A stretch of DNA of 64,000 nucleotides from Pseudomonas sp. (GTDB lineage: Bacteria > Pseudomonadota > Gammaproteobacteria > Pseudomonadales > Pseudomonadaceae). Shown here piece by piece: positions 25,606-34,256 of this stretch. The number at the start of each line of letters is the position of its first letter. The first letter of the stretch is position 1. The notes below the pieces were generated by a model, which made no database searches, was not told the DNA's origin, and saw nothing but the letters and a program-made list of their open reading frames with translations. The position numbers and the translations under genes are program-made. The DNA is taken from the NCBI GenBank assembly GCA_030699825.1, contig JAUYKV010000033.1, forward strand, positions 62,001-126,000, read 5' to 3'.

Positions 25606-25701
25606 CTATTCGAGCAACTCGAACAGCGCGACGTTGCCGCTCTTCTCCTGGGCGCTGACGAGGAAATGCCGACCACCGTGCTCGACATGCGCCAGCCCCT
25701 A
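25606..25701 (-). pseudogene. 3' remnant of a beta-propeller (lactonase-like) gene
   Basis: The minus strand reads GLAHVEHGGRHFLVSAQEKS then GNVALFELLE and a TAG stop. This resembles the last propeller blade of lactonase-type proteins (GRxLLVANQxSxxVxxFxI). An in-frame stop precedes it at about 25700, where homology to a different gene begins on the other strand. Too short for a functional product; the family call is tentative. Confidence 0.45.
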
Positions 25702-26143
25702 CGACTTGACCGGCATGACCCTCGGTGGCGGCCTGGAATACAGCTACGGCGCCAAATTCGATGCGTTTCTGAGCACCGGCCAAGTGCGCATGGAGCGGGT
25801 CTCCAGCGACATGCAGAACTTCGAGAAGCTGCTCAGGGAACGCATCGTGCTCTACCCGCAGGAAATCAACGTCGGCTATGCCGCGCTGCACAGCCATTTC
25901 ACCCCGGCCGACATCGCCAAGATCACCCACCACCCCAAGCCCCTGCTGAACAACCTCAGCTACCTGATTTTCCCCAAACAGCTCGAGGCCAGTCAGGCGC
26001 TGCGCGAACGCTTCAACCGGTGCCTGCAGCAGTATCGCGACAGCGGGCGTTATGAGCAGTATTTCCGTGATCTGCAGGCGGGTAACTATCAGTTGGCGTC
26101 AGACCCGGCACTGCCACACGAAGCCGACGCGGCAGAGCCGTAA
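25697..26143 (+). pseudogene. 5'-truncated amino-acid-type ABC substrate-binding protein
   Basis: From PYDLTGMTLGGGLEYSYG onward the frame looks like the second half of a family-3 periplasmic binding protein (MERVSSDMQNFEKLLRERI, LYPQEINVGYAALHS, QYRDSGRYEQYFRDLQAG). The first half, including signal peptide and lobe 1, is missing. An open frame reaches back to 25583, but that part is the antisense of the beta-propeller remnant and is unlike any binding protein. Possibly still translated, but not as a functional transporter component. Confidence 0.75.
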
Positions 26144-26408
26144 CCCCTATTGCGCGCACCGCCCACGAGGAACCTGCCCGAGAACATGAAATGTTGTGGG
26201 TTGATTGCCACTCTCGGACAACCTCCCAGCAGACCGCCACCGATGCGCGTGGCGGTGCCGGCCGGTTTGAAAAAACGTCCGAGTGCGAAGGCTGCAGGAA
26301 GAGTAACCGGGGGTGTGGCCATTGGCGCTGCTCGTCAGACCCCAAGGTGATCATGCACCTGCCCGCAGCGGTGACCAACGGGCAAGCCTGTGAGCAAAAA
26401 TGACCGCG

Positions 26409-26834
26409 CTATCGGGTATTCCAGAAGCGCTGCATTTCGACGAAGAGAAATGACGCGCTCCAGGTAATCAGCACCAGCCCGGTGAGTGATTCGATACCAG
26501 TGAGAAAACGCAGATCACCGTGCGGCTGGATATCGCCGAAGCCGAGGGTGGTGAATATCGTGAAGGAAAAATACACAGCGTCCATCAAGCTGCCGTTGAA
26601 GTTGCCTTCCAGGTAGCCCCAGCCATCGGCGCGGTGCATCAGGTAATAGGCGATGGCGAATATCCACACCTCGACCGCATGGGCCAGCAGAGCACCACCG
26701 ACCCCCAGGACGATGCGAAAGCGGTGGGGCACCTGAATGCGCGGCAGCAGCAGGGTCAGCCGAAACAGGAACTCGTAGTGGATGACGACCGCGGTTATCA
26801 CGATCAGGGTGTTGACTAGAAATACGACGATCAC
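26409..26834 (-). CDS. Two-TM potassium-channel-like protein
   Basis: About 141 residues. Three hydrophobic stretches are visible, the last two flanking a pore loop with the selectivity filter TTLGFGD, a variant of TVGYGD. This places it in the ion-channel family PF07885. The start is uncertain: the GTG at 26834 (VIVVFLVNTLIVIT) puts a hydrophobic segment first, as in relatives; an upstream ATG at 26921 would add 29 polar residues. Monocistronic, divergent from the hydrolase gene. Confidence 0.75.
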   Translation of the reverse strand: MIVVFLVNTLIVITAVVIHYEFLFRLTLLLPRIQVPHRFRIVLGVGGALLAHAVEVWIFAIAYYLMHRADGWGYLEGNFNGSLMDAVYFSFTIFTTLGFGDIQPHGDLRFLTGIESLTGLVLITWSASFLFVEMQRFWNTR

Positions 26835-27030
26835 TGGCGATCCCGGGTTGAATGGTTGTACTAGCCTTAGCAGCTCTCGGCAGTCCACGCTCGCATAGCC
26901 TGCGACCCGCTCGAGCATTTTGCACGGACTCGCCCCCCAAGTAATGCACCTATATTCAGTACAGCTGATTCGCTGTCCAGCAGCGCTTGCCAAGAGCAGG
27001 CTGACTCCTTCGCCCCAAGAGGAAAGCACC

Positions 27031-27939
27031 ATGGAGTTTTTGCGCACCCCCGATAGCCGTTTCCGCGACCTGCCCGGCTATGACTTCGCCCCCCATTACC
27101 TGCTGGTGGATGACGGCGAAGGCGGTCAGTTGCGCGTGCACTACCTCGATGAAGGCCCCGCCGAGGCCGATCCCGTGCTGCTGATGCATGGCGAGCCGTC
27201 CTGGAGTTACCTGTACCGCAAGATGATCCCCATCCTGGTCGCCGCCGGGCACCGGGTGATTGCCCCCGACCTGGTCGGTTTCGGCCGCTCCGACAAACCG
27301 AGCCGGCGCCAGGACTACAGCTATCAACGCCACGTCGACTGGATGCAGGCGTTGCTCGAGCAGTTGCGGCTCGAGCGCATCAGCTTGGTATGCCAAGACT
27401 GGGGCGGCTTGATCGGCCTGCGCCTGGTGGCGCAGAACCCCGAGCGTTTCGCCCGGGTGGTGGCGGCCAACACCATGCTGCCGACCGGCGATCACGCGCC
27501 CGGCGAGGCCTTCAGCAGCTGGCAGAAATTCTCCCAGGAGGTGCCGGTGTTCCCCGCCGGCGGGGTGATCAAGGGCGCCACCGTCACGCCCCTGCCCCAG
27601 GCGGTGATCGACGCCTACGATGCGCCCTTCCCGGACGAGCGCTACAAGGAAGGCGCCCGCCAGTTCCCGCTGCTGGTGCCGATCACCCCAAACGATCCCG
27701 CCAGCGAGAAGAACCGCGCCGCCTGGCAGGTGCTCGGCCAGTGGCAGAAACCCTTCCTGACCGCCTTCAGCGACTCGGACCCGATCACCGCCGGCGGCGA
27801 CAAGTTGATGCACAAGCTGATCCCCGGCACCCAGGGCCAAGCGCACACCACCATCGTCGGCGCCGGCCACTTCCTCCAGGAAGACCAGGGCGAACGGCTC
27901 GCCGAGGTGGTGGTGGCGTTTATTGCCGCCAACCCCTAG
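27031..27939 (+). CDS. Haloalkane dehalogenase-type alpha/beta hydrolase
   Basis: A 302-residue protein with AGAGGAAAGCACC before the ATG. Residues align with subfamily I haloalkane dehalogenases (DhlA numbering in brackets): E55 (E56) in HGEPSW, nucleophile D123 (D124) and halide-binding W124 (W125) in CQDWGG. They continue with W164 (W175) in the cap, acid D250 (D260) and base H280 (H289) in GAGHFLQED. All catalytic and halide-stabilising positions are therefore kept, so hydrolytic removal of halide from alkyl halides is plausible; the natural substrate is unknown. No operon partner. Confidence 0.85.
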   Translation: MEFLRTPDSRFRDLPGYDFAPHYLLVDDGEGGQLRVHYLDEGPAEADPVLLMHGEPSWSYLYRKMIPILVAAGHRVIAPDLVGFGRSDKPSRRQDYSYQRHVDWMQALLEQLRLERISLVCQDWGGLIGLRLVAQNPERFARVVAANTMLPTGDHAPGEAFSSWQKFSQEVPVFPAGGVIKGATVTPLPQAVIDAYDAPFPDERYKEGARQFPLLVPITPNDPASEKNRAAWQVLGQWQKPFLTAFSDSDPITAGGDKLMHKLIPGTQGQAHTTIVGAGHFLQEDQGERLAEVVVAFIAANP

Positions 27940-27985
27940 CCACGGAGCAGGCTGCCAGGTCGACGCGCGGTCCCTTCGTGGCTAA

Positions 27986-28198
27986 CAGGCCGTTGAAAAA
28001 CGTAGGCGAGGCAGCCGAGGCTAGGCAAAAACAGGCGAAACGTAGCGCAGCGGAGTAACAGCCGCAGGCTGGCCCGCAGGGCGAGCGAAGCGAGTCAAAA
28101 GCGCAGTTTACGTGTGTAAATGAGCATTTTGACTGAGCTCGCACACGAGCCTGTTTTTAACGACGCATCGGCAACGCAGGTAGTTTTTCAACGGCCTG
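27986..28198. mobile_element. MITE-like non-autonomous element, 213-bp copy
   Basis: Termini CAGGCCGTTGAAAAAC and GTTTTTCAACGGCCTG are perfect 16-bp inverted repeats. CTAA flanks both sides (27982-27985 and 28199-28202), consistent with a 4-bp target duplication. No coding capacity. A shorter, oppositely oriented relative lies at 62651-62766. The right end abuts the stop codon of sbcC. Confidence 0.75.
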
Positions 28199-31100
28199 CT
28201 AAACCGCAAAGCGCCTGTCCAGCCCGCTGTAGCCCATGCCCACGCCCTTGTGCACTTTCAGTTGCACCGGAATCCGCTCCTTCATCGCTTCCACGTGACT
28301 GATCACGCCGATCATCTTGCCGCTGGCATTCAGGCTGTCGAGGGCGTCCAGGGCGATTTCCAGGGTTTCGCCGTCGAGCGTGCCGAAGCCTTCGTCGAGA
28401 AACAGCGAATCGATGCTGGTCTTGTGGCTGACCAGGTCGGACAGCGCCAGGGCCAGCGCCAGGCTGACCAGGAAGCTTTCGCCGCCGGACAGGGTCTTGG
28501 TGTCGCGGGCGACATCGGCCTGCCAGGTGTCGATCACCTCCAGCTCCAGCTCGCCGCTGCTGCGCCGGGCCAACTGGTAGCGGCCGTGCAGGCGTTCGAG
28601 TTGCTGGTTGGCCAGGTAGACCAGGTGATCGAGGGTCAGGCCCTGGGCGAACTTGCGGTACTTGGCGCCGTCGGCCGAGCCGATCAGGCTGTTGAGTTGT
28701 TGCCATAGGTCGTATTCGACCTGCTTGGCGGCAATCTCGGCGAACAGGCTTTGCAGATTCTGCCGCCGCGCGTCGTCGCCCTGCAGTTGCGCGCGGATTT
28801 CGCCCTGGCGTTGGGTCAGGGTCTTCAGCTCGGCGCCGAGCAGCTGCAGGCGCTCTTCGAGCTGCTCGCGCTCGAGTTCGCTGGCCGGATTGGCCTGCAA
28901 GGCGGCCAACTGTTGGTCGGCGGCGGCTTTCAGCGCCTGGGCCTCGGCCACGGATTTATGCAGACGCTCCTTGAGCTGAATCAGCGCAGCGCGCTGCTGC
29001 TCGTCGAGCAGCGCGGCCTGGAAAGCGCCCTCGTCGCCGAACGGGCTGGCGGCCAGGGCCGCCGCCCACTGCTGCGCTTTGGCCTGCAAGTCGTGCTGAT
29101 CCTCGCTCAGCCGCTGCGCCTGGGTCTGTTGAGTGCCGTGCAACTGTTGCTGACGGCTTTGCTCATGGCTTAGCTGCACCTCGGCTTGCTGCAGGGCGGC
29201 CAGCGCATCGGTAACCGCCGCCGGTGCCGGCAGCTGCTCCTGCTGCAATGCCGCCCAGCGCTGCTGCCAGTTGCCGTGCAGTTCGCGGGCAACGCCGAGG
29301 GCGTGTTCCAGCTCGCGCTGTTCGCCCTCCAGTTGCTGACGCTGTTGCTGCGCCTGCTGCCAGCTGTGCCACTCAGTGTCGCGCTCGCGCAGCCAGGCGG
29401 CGCCGTCGCTCGGCAAGCTGTAGCCGAAGGCGGCCAGCTCCTCGCTCAGGCTGCTGTCGCGTTCGTTGCGCTGGCGCTGCAGCTGTTCGAGACGGCTGGC
29501 GATGTCCGCCAGTTGGCTGTCCTGATGCTGCAACTGCTGGCTGGCCAACGCCTGCTGTTGCTGCACGGCGGCGCAGGCCTGCTCGAGTTGCTGACGCAGC
29601 GTGCGCGCGCCCTCCAGCGCGGTCTTGAGCTGATCGAGTTGCTCGAGGCTGCGCTGGACCTCCTCCAGTTCGGCCGCCTGCTGCCGTTGGTATTCGGCCA
29701 GGGCCACAACATCGACCAGCGCGCTGCCGAGCTGCTCGGTCAACTGTTGCCAGCGTTCGCCCTGCTGACTGCGCTCCTGGCGGTTGCGCTGCAGCTGTTG
29801 TCGATGCTGCTCGAGCTGGCTGGCCAGGGTCGCCAGTTCGCTGGCCAGGCGCTGACCGCTGCCGGTCAGGGTCTCCAACTCGGCCTTCTTCGCCAGCAGG
29901 ATCTGCTGGGTGGCGCTGACGTCCAGCGCCTGGTAGGCGGCAATCGCCGGGTGCTCGGGGGAGCCGCACAGCGGGCAGGCGTCGCCTTCCTGCAACTGGG
30001 CGCGGTAGCTTTCCAGGGCCTGGATGCGCTGTTCCTGCTCCAGCAGTTTTTCCTGGTCGCGCACCTGCTGCTGCAGCTCCTTGTAGCGCGCGCGCAGGGC
30101 CATCACCTCGGCATCCTTGGCGGCGTGCTGGCCGTGCAACTCGCTCAGCTTGGCGTCCAGTTGCACCTGCTGTTCGAGCAATTGCTGGCGACTGGCGGCA
30201 AGCTGTTCGAGCTGGGCCAGCAGACCGCTGTGGTGGTGCAGCAGTTGCCAACGCTCGCGCAGGGTGGCTTCGCTGCGCCCGGCCAGCAGGCCATCGAGCA
30301 GTCGCTGCTGCTCGCCTTCCGCCCGCTGCGCCTCAAGCAGGCGCGTTTGCTCATCACTTAGCTGCGCGGCCTGCTGCGTCAGCTGGGCCTTGAGCGCTTG
30401 TGCTGCCTGCTCGGCCTGCTTTTTCCGGTTGCCGAGCTGGTCGATGTCCACGGCCAACTGCTGGCGCACCGCGAACTGGCTGCGCCAGGCGCCCAGTTGC
30501 TCACCGAGCCGGCCGTGTTGCGCCTGCTCAGCCAGGCGGGTCTCCAGTTGCTGGCGCTGCGCGGCCAGGTGGTCGCGCGCCTGCTGGCGCTCGCCGAGCA
30601 ATTGCTGACTGAACTGGCGGGCCTGCCACAGACATTCGCTACTGCGATGCGCGGCCTGCTGCTGCTCGGCCCGGGTCTGCTGCAAGGCCTGCTCGCTCTG
30701 GCGCACGGCCTGCTGCGCCTGCTGCCAAGCGCGATGAATCGGCTGCAACCTGGCGGCCGGCTCGCTGGCGGCCAGCTGCGCCAACTGCGCCTGGGCAGCC
30801 TGCAATTGCTCTTGCGCGCGCTGCTCGGCGACGGCGGCGCCTTGCTGCTGGCTGTGCGCCTTGGCCAACTCGTCGCGCCATTGCCGTTGGCGTTGCAGTT
30901 CGGCCTGTTCGGCATTCAGGCGGCTGTCTGCGCCGCCCAGGCGTTCGGCCTCGCCCTGCAGTTCGCTGCGTTGTTCGTCGCTCAATAGCTCGACGCCTTC
31001 GGCCCTGGCGCGCAGCTGGTCGAGGGCAACCTTGACCTCGCGGGTCTGCTCGAACACGCGCTGGGAAATCTGCCCGTAGATATCGGTGCCGGTCAGCTCT

Positions 31101-31618
31101 TCCAGCAACTCGGCGCGCTGGTTGGCGCCCGCTTCGAGGAAGGCGGCGAAACCGCCCTGGGCCAGCAACATGGACTTGGTGAAGCGCTCGAAGTCCAGAC
31201 CGGTGAGGCGCTCGGTCTCGCGCAGCTTCTCGTTGATCTTGTCGGTGAGAATCGTGCCATCGGCCGCCGCCAGTTCCACCTTGGGCGCCTGCAACGCACC
31301 CTCGGCCTTGTCGCGGGCGCGGCGCTGGCTCCAGAAGGCCCGGTAACGCGCGCCCTTGACCTCGAATTCGACCTCGGCCAGGCAATCGCCGGTATGCCGG
31401 GTCATCAGTTCGTTGGCACTGGCCGACACGCTGCTCATGCGCGGCGTGCGGTGGTACAGGGCCAGGCAGATGGCGTCGAGCAGGGTGGTCTTGCCGGCAC
31501 CGGTCGGCCCGGTGATGGCGAACAGGCCGTTGTCCTTGAACGGCTCGGCGGTGAAATCGATCTTCCATTCGCCCTTCAGCGAGTTGAGGTTCTTCAGGCG
31601 CAGGCTGAGGATCTTCAT
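28199..31618 (-). CDS. sbcC: Exonuclease SbcC (SMC/Rad50-like ATPase)
   Basis: A 1139-residue ATPase subunit of the SbcCD nuclease, which cleaves DNA hairpins and processes double-strand ends. Walker A GPTGAGKT (37-44), long glutamine-rich coiled coils, zinc-hook CPLC near residues 548-551. The C-terminal signature LSGGESFLVSLALALALSD and Walker B LFLDEGFGTLD complete the ATPase. ATG overlaps the sbcD stop (ATGA). The stop codon TAG lies exactly at the edge of the MITE-like repeat, so the last residues could have been altered by insertion. Confidence 0.96.
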   Translation of the reverse strand: MKILSLRLKNLNSLKGEWKIDFTAEPFKDNGLFAITGPTGAGKTTLLDAICLALYHRTPRMSSVSASANELMTRHTGDCLAEVEFEVKGARYRAFWSQRRARDKAEGALQAPKVELAAADGTILTDKINEKLRETERLTGLDFERFTKSMLLAQGGFAAFLEAGANQRAELLEELTGTDIYGQISQRVFEQTREVKVALDQLRARAEGVELLSDEQRSELQGEAERLGGADSRLNAEQAELQRQRQWRDELAKAHSQQQGAAVAEQRAQEQLQAAQAQLAQLAASEPAARLQPIHRAWQQAQQAVRQSEQALQQTRAEQQQAAHRSSECLWQARQFSQQLLGERQQARDHLAAQRQQLETRLAEQAQHGRLGEQLGAWRSQFAVRQQLAVDIDQLGNRKKQAEQAAQALKAQLTQQAAQLSDEQTRLLEAQRAEGEQQRLLDGLLAGRSEATLRERWQLLHHHSGLLAQLEQLAASRQQLLEQQVQLDAKLSELHGQHAAKDAEVMALRARYKELQQQVRDQEKLLEQEQRIQALESYRAQLQEGDACPLCGSPEHPAIAAYQALDVSATQQILLAKKAELETLTGSGQRLASELATLASQLEQHRQQLQRNRQERSQQGERWQQLTEQLGSALVDVVALAEYQRQQAAELEEVQRSLEQLDQLKTALEGARTLRQQLEQACAAVQQQQALASQQLQHQDSQLADIASRLEQLQRQRNERDSSLSEELAAFGYSLPSDGAAWLRERDTEWHSWQQAQQQRQQLEGEQRELEHALGVARELHGNWQQRWAALQQEQLPAPAAVTDALAALQQAEVQLSHEQSRQQQLHGTQQTQAQRLSEDQHDLQAKAQQWAAALAASPFGDEGAFQAALLDEQQRAALIQLKERLHKSVAEAQALKAAADQQLAALQANPASELEREQLEERLQLLGAELKTLTQRQGEIRAQLQGDDARRQNLQSLFAEIAAKQVEYDLWQQLNSLIGSADGAKYRKFAQGLTLDHLVYLANQQLERLHGRYQLARRSSGELELEVIDTWQADVARDTKTLSGGESFLVSLALALALSDLVSHKTSIDSLFLDEGFGTLDGETLEIALDALDSLNASGKMIGVISHVEAMKERIPVQLKVHKGVGMGYSGLDRRFAV

Positions 31619-32835
31619 GCCTCGCCCTCGCGCAGTTCGCCAACCACCTGCCGGTACAAGGCGAGCAAGGGTGCCTGCTGCGCTTGGTCAAGAGTTTCGC
31701 TGCTCAGGCGTTGGGCGAACACCTCCTCCACACTCAGTTCGTCCAGGGTTTCTTTGGCCTGGCCCTGCAACGCGGCTACGGCATTGCCGCGCTCACGGCG
31801 GATGCGCAGCACTTCGACCGGCAGGCCCTCGCACAGCGCGGCGATGCGTTGCTGCAAATCGCTGAGGTAGTCATCGCTGCTCACCTGCACCTCCAGCCAC
31901 ACTGGCAACTCGCTGCTGCCCTGTTGCGCGGCCTCGGCAATCGCCTGCTGCAGCTCCTTGAGCGAGCCGCGCAGCGCCAGCAGCGGCTGGAAACGCGGCA
32001 CCGGCAAGGCTGTGATGCCGCGCAAGCCACTGCCATCCAGCTCGACCAGCAGCACTTCCTTCTGCTGCCTGGCCTCGTCGAAACTCAAGGGGATCGGCGA
32101 GCCGCAATAGCGGATATGTTCCAGGCCGCCGACCTTCTGCGGCCGGTGGATATGCCCCAAGGCGATATAGGCGGCCGGCGGGAAGGCGCTGGTGGGGAAG
32201 GCTTCCAGACTGCCGACGTAGATCTCGCGCACCGACTCGCTGGCGCTGGCGCCGACCGTGGTCAGATGCCCCGTGGCGATGATCGGCAGCTCACCGCCCA
32301 GCTCGGCGCGCATGCCGAGCGCCAGGGCATACAGCGCCTGGTAATGCTGCTGGATCGCCTGCTGCAGCGACAGCTGCTTGTCCTGCGCACTCTGTCCGGC
32401 CTGGCTCTGCAATACGTCGCGCGGACGGATAAAGGGGATGCCGCACAGCAGCGCGCCGGGCGTGCCATCGCGTTTTTTCAGTAGCAGCAGCTGCTCGGCC
32501 AGATTCTCACAGACGCCGGGTATCACCCGGGTATCCAGCTGCGCCAGCAGGGTCTTGCTCTCGCCGAGCATGGCCACCGAATCGTGGTTGCCGCCGAGCA
32601 CCACCAGTTCGCAACCGCTGCCGCGCAGCTCGACGATAAAGCGGTTGTACTGCTCGCGGGCATAGCTGGGCGGCGCACCGGTGTCGAAGATATCGCCGGC
32701 GATCAGCAGCGCATCGACCTCATGCACGCACACCTGCTCGATCAGCCAGGCGCAGAAGGCCTGGTGTTCGGCCTGGCGGGTCTTGCCCATGAAATGCTGG
32801 CCGAGGTGCCAGTCGGAGCTGTGCAGAATGCGCAT
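31615..32835 (-). CDS. sbcD: Exonuclease SbcD (Mre11-like nuclease)
   Basis: A 406-residue metallophosphoesterase nuclease. Motifs DWHLGQ (D8, H10), GDIFDTG, GGNHDS, TGHLTT and LGHIHRPQ provide the two-metal site. Starts MRILHSSDWHLG at 32835; a longer frame upstream is non-coding in appearance. sbcD precedes sbcC in a coupled two-gene operon, the usual order. Confidence 0.96.
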   Translation of the reverse strand: MRILHSSDWHLGQHFMGKTRQAEHQAFCAWLIEQVCVHEVDALLIAGDIFDTGAPPSYAREQYNRFIVELRGSGCELVVLGGNHDSVAMLGESKTLLAQLDTRVIPGVCENLAEQLLLLKKRDGTPGALLCGIPFIRPRDVLQSQAGQSAQDKQLSLQQAIQQHYQALYALALGMRAELGGELPIIATGHLTTVGASASESVREIYVGSLEAFPTSAFPPAAYIALGHIHRPQKVGGLEHIRYCGSPIPLSFDEARQQKEVLLVELDGSGLRGITALPVPRFQPLLALRGSLKELQQAIAEAAQQGSSELPVWLEVQVSSDDYLSDLQQRIAALCEGLPVEVLRIRRERGNAVAALQGQAKETLDELSVEEVFAQRLSSETLDQAQQAPLLALYRQVVGELREGEA

Positions 32836-32978
32836 CTCGCTGTAATTCTCGTGAAAAATAATCCGGCAACCTTGCCTGTTCACACGGGTCGAAGCAAATA
32901 CTCGATGGGGCGCCACTGCAGCCAAGGCCGAATCTGCACAATCGCCTCATCATTCAACAACCAGGAGGATCGCAACGC

Positions 32979-33677
32979 ATGAAGCAAACCCGCCATATCG
33001 ATTTACTGATCTGTGATTGCGACGGCGTATTGATCGACAGTGAAATCATCGCCGAAAGGGCAATGCGCGAGGCGCTTGCCAGCCTGGTATCCCTGCATGA
33101 GCTGGAAGTCGTGCTGAACGGCACCTTCGGCCTGCAGGGCCGCGACATCCTGGCCAGGGTCGAAGCGCATTTCGGCATCTGCCTGCCGGTCGACTTCCAT
33201 GCCGAGCAACTCGCCCGTAGCGAAGCGCTGATCCGCAGCGAGGTGCAGATCATTCCTGGGGTACGCGAGGCCCTGCACAGCATCGACTTGCCATTGGCCA
33301 TCGCCTCCAATGGTCGTTATCAGGCGGTTGTCCATGCGCTGCAGCGCAGCGATCTGAGCGCGCGGGTTGATAGCGGCATTTTTGCCGCCGAACAGGTCGC
33401 GCGGCCCAAACCGGCACCCGATGTTTACCTGCTTGCCGCGAGAACCGCCGGCGTCGCCCCGCAGCGCTGCCTGGTAGTGGAGGACAGTGCCACCGGTGCC
33501 ACCGCAGCCCTGACCGCAGGCATGCAGGTAATCGGCTTTCTGGGTGCCAGCCACATTCCCCCGGAACATGGCGAGACCCTGCGTCAACTGGGTGTGCAAC
33601 ACCTTATCGGCGACATGCGCGAGCTGCCGGCACTGGTTGAGCGGCTGTGCTACGGAGCAGCCGCCGCCCGGCCCTGA
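32979..33677 (+). CDS. HAD-superfamily phosphatase (beta-phosphoglucomutase-like)
   Basis: A 232-residue HAD-IA hydrolase with AGGAGG ideally placed. Motif I DCDGVLIDSE (D13, D15), motif II IASN, motif III Lys in RPKPAPDVY and motif IV VVEDSATGATAA are all intact; a helical cap lies between residues 18 and 85. It acts on phosphorylated small molecules, substrate unknown; closest in look to the YieH/GS1-type phosphatases. Divergent from sbcD. Confidence 0.85.
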   Translation: MKQTRHIDLLICDCDGVLIDSEIIAERAMREALASLVSLHELEVVLNGTFGLQGRDILARVEAHFGICLPVDFHAEQLARSEALIRSEVQIIPGVREALHSIDLPLAIASNGRYQAVVHALQRSDLSARVDSGIFAAEQVARPKPAPDVYLLAARTAGVAPQRCLVVEDSATGATAALTAGMQVIGFLGASHIPPEHGETLRQLGVQHLIGDMRELPALVERLCYGAAAARP

Positions 33678-33707
33678 ACGGCGAACCTCAAGCGCAGCTG
33701 CTCCGGT

Positions 33708-34127
33708 TCACATCGCCCAATCCTTGACCACCACATGGGTCTTGACCTTCTGCATGCCGGGGTAGTTTTCGATCTCCCCGCGGATCTCGCTGAAGCGCTG
33801 CATCGAGGCGGCCTCGATGTACACCAGCATGTCGGTCTCGCCGCTGATGCCGCTGCAGCGACGTACTTCGCTGAAGCTGCGCATGCGCTCCACGTAGTTT
33901 TCGCAACGTCCGCCCTGGTAGAACAACTCCAGATAGGCCTTGATCCCCGCATCGGCCGGGGGGGCGACCTGGGCGTGGTAGCCGCTGATGATGCCGCGCT
34001 GTTCCAGCTGGCGAATGCGCTCGCTCACCGCCGAACGCGACAGGTTGACTGCACGGGCAATCTGGCTCACCGGCACACGCGCATCGGCGCGCAACAGGGC
34101 GAGGATCTGCTGATCGAACTTGTCCAC
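33708..34127 (-). CDS. Lrp/AsnC-family transcriptional regulator
   Basis: A 139-residue regulator starting with GTG (VDKFDQQILALLRADARVP). HTH at about residues 18-40 (VSQIARAVNLSRSAVSERIRQL), then a RAM/ligand-binding domain (GISGETDMLVYIEAASMQRF). It is divergent from the adjacent amino-acid exporter gene across 129 bp, the standard arrangement for a local regulator controlling the exporter in response to an amino acid (inference). Confidence 0.88.
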   Translation of the reverse strand: MDKFDQQILALLRADARVPVSQIARAVNLSRSAVSERIRQLEQRGIISGYHAQVAPPADAGIKAYLELFYQGGRCENYVERMRSFSEVRRCSGISGETDMLVYIEAASMQRFSEIRGEIENYPGMQKVKTHVVVKDWAM

Positions 34128-34256
34128 TCGGGCTCTCGGGTAAAAGGCAATTTGCCGGTCAATTGCGCCAGTTCGCCGGACAAAGCCGACGCTTCGCCAG
34201 CATCCTGCGGCGGGCGGGCGAATTATGATGGCGAACGAAACCTCAGAGCATACAAC

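Noticed and set aside
26150..26350. Short frames on both strands between the binding-protein remnant and the ion channel
   Set aside because: No ribosome site or recognisable motif; about 260 bp appear non-coding.
28199..31618. Glutamine-rich repetitive stretch in sbcC considered as a separate repeat protein
   Set aside because: It is the normal coiled-coil region of SbcC with the zinc-hook CPLC in the middle.
33735..34256. Long N-terminal extension of the YjeH-type exporter
   Set aside because: It runs antisense through the Lrp-type regulator and has no transporter-like sequence before MSRLNQELS.
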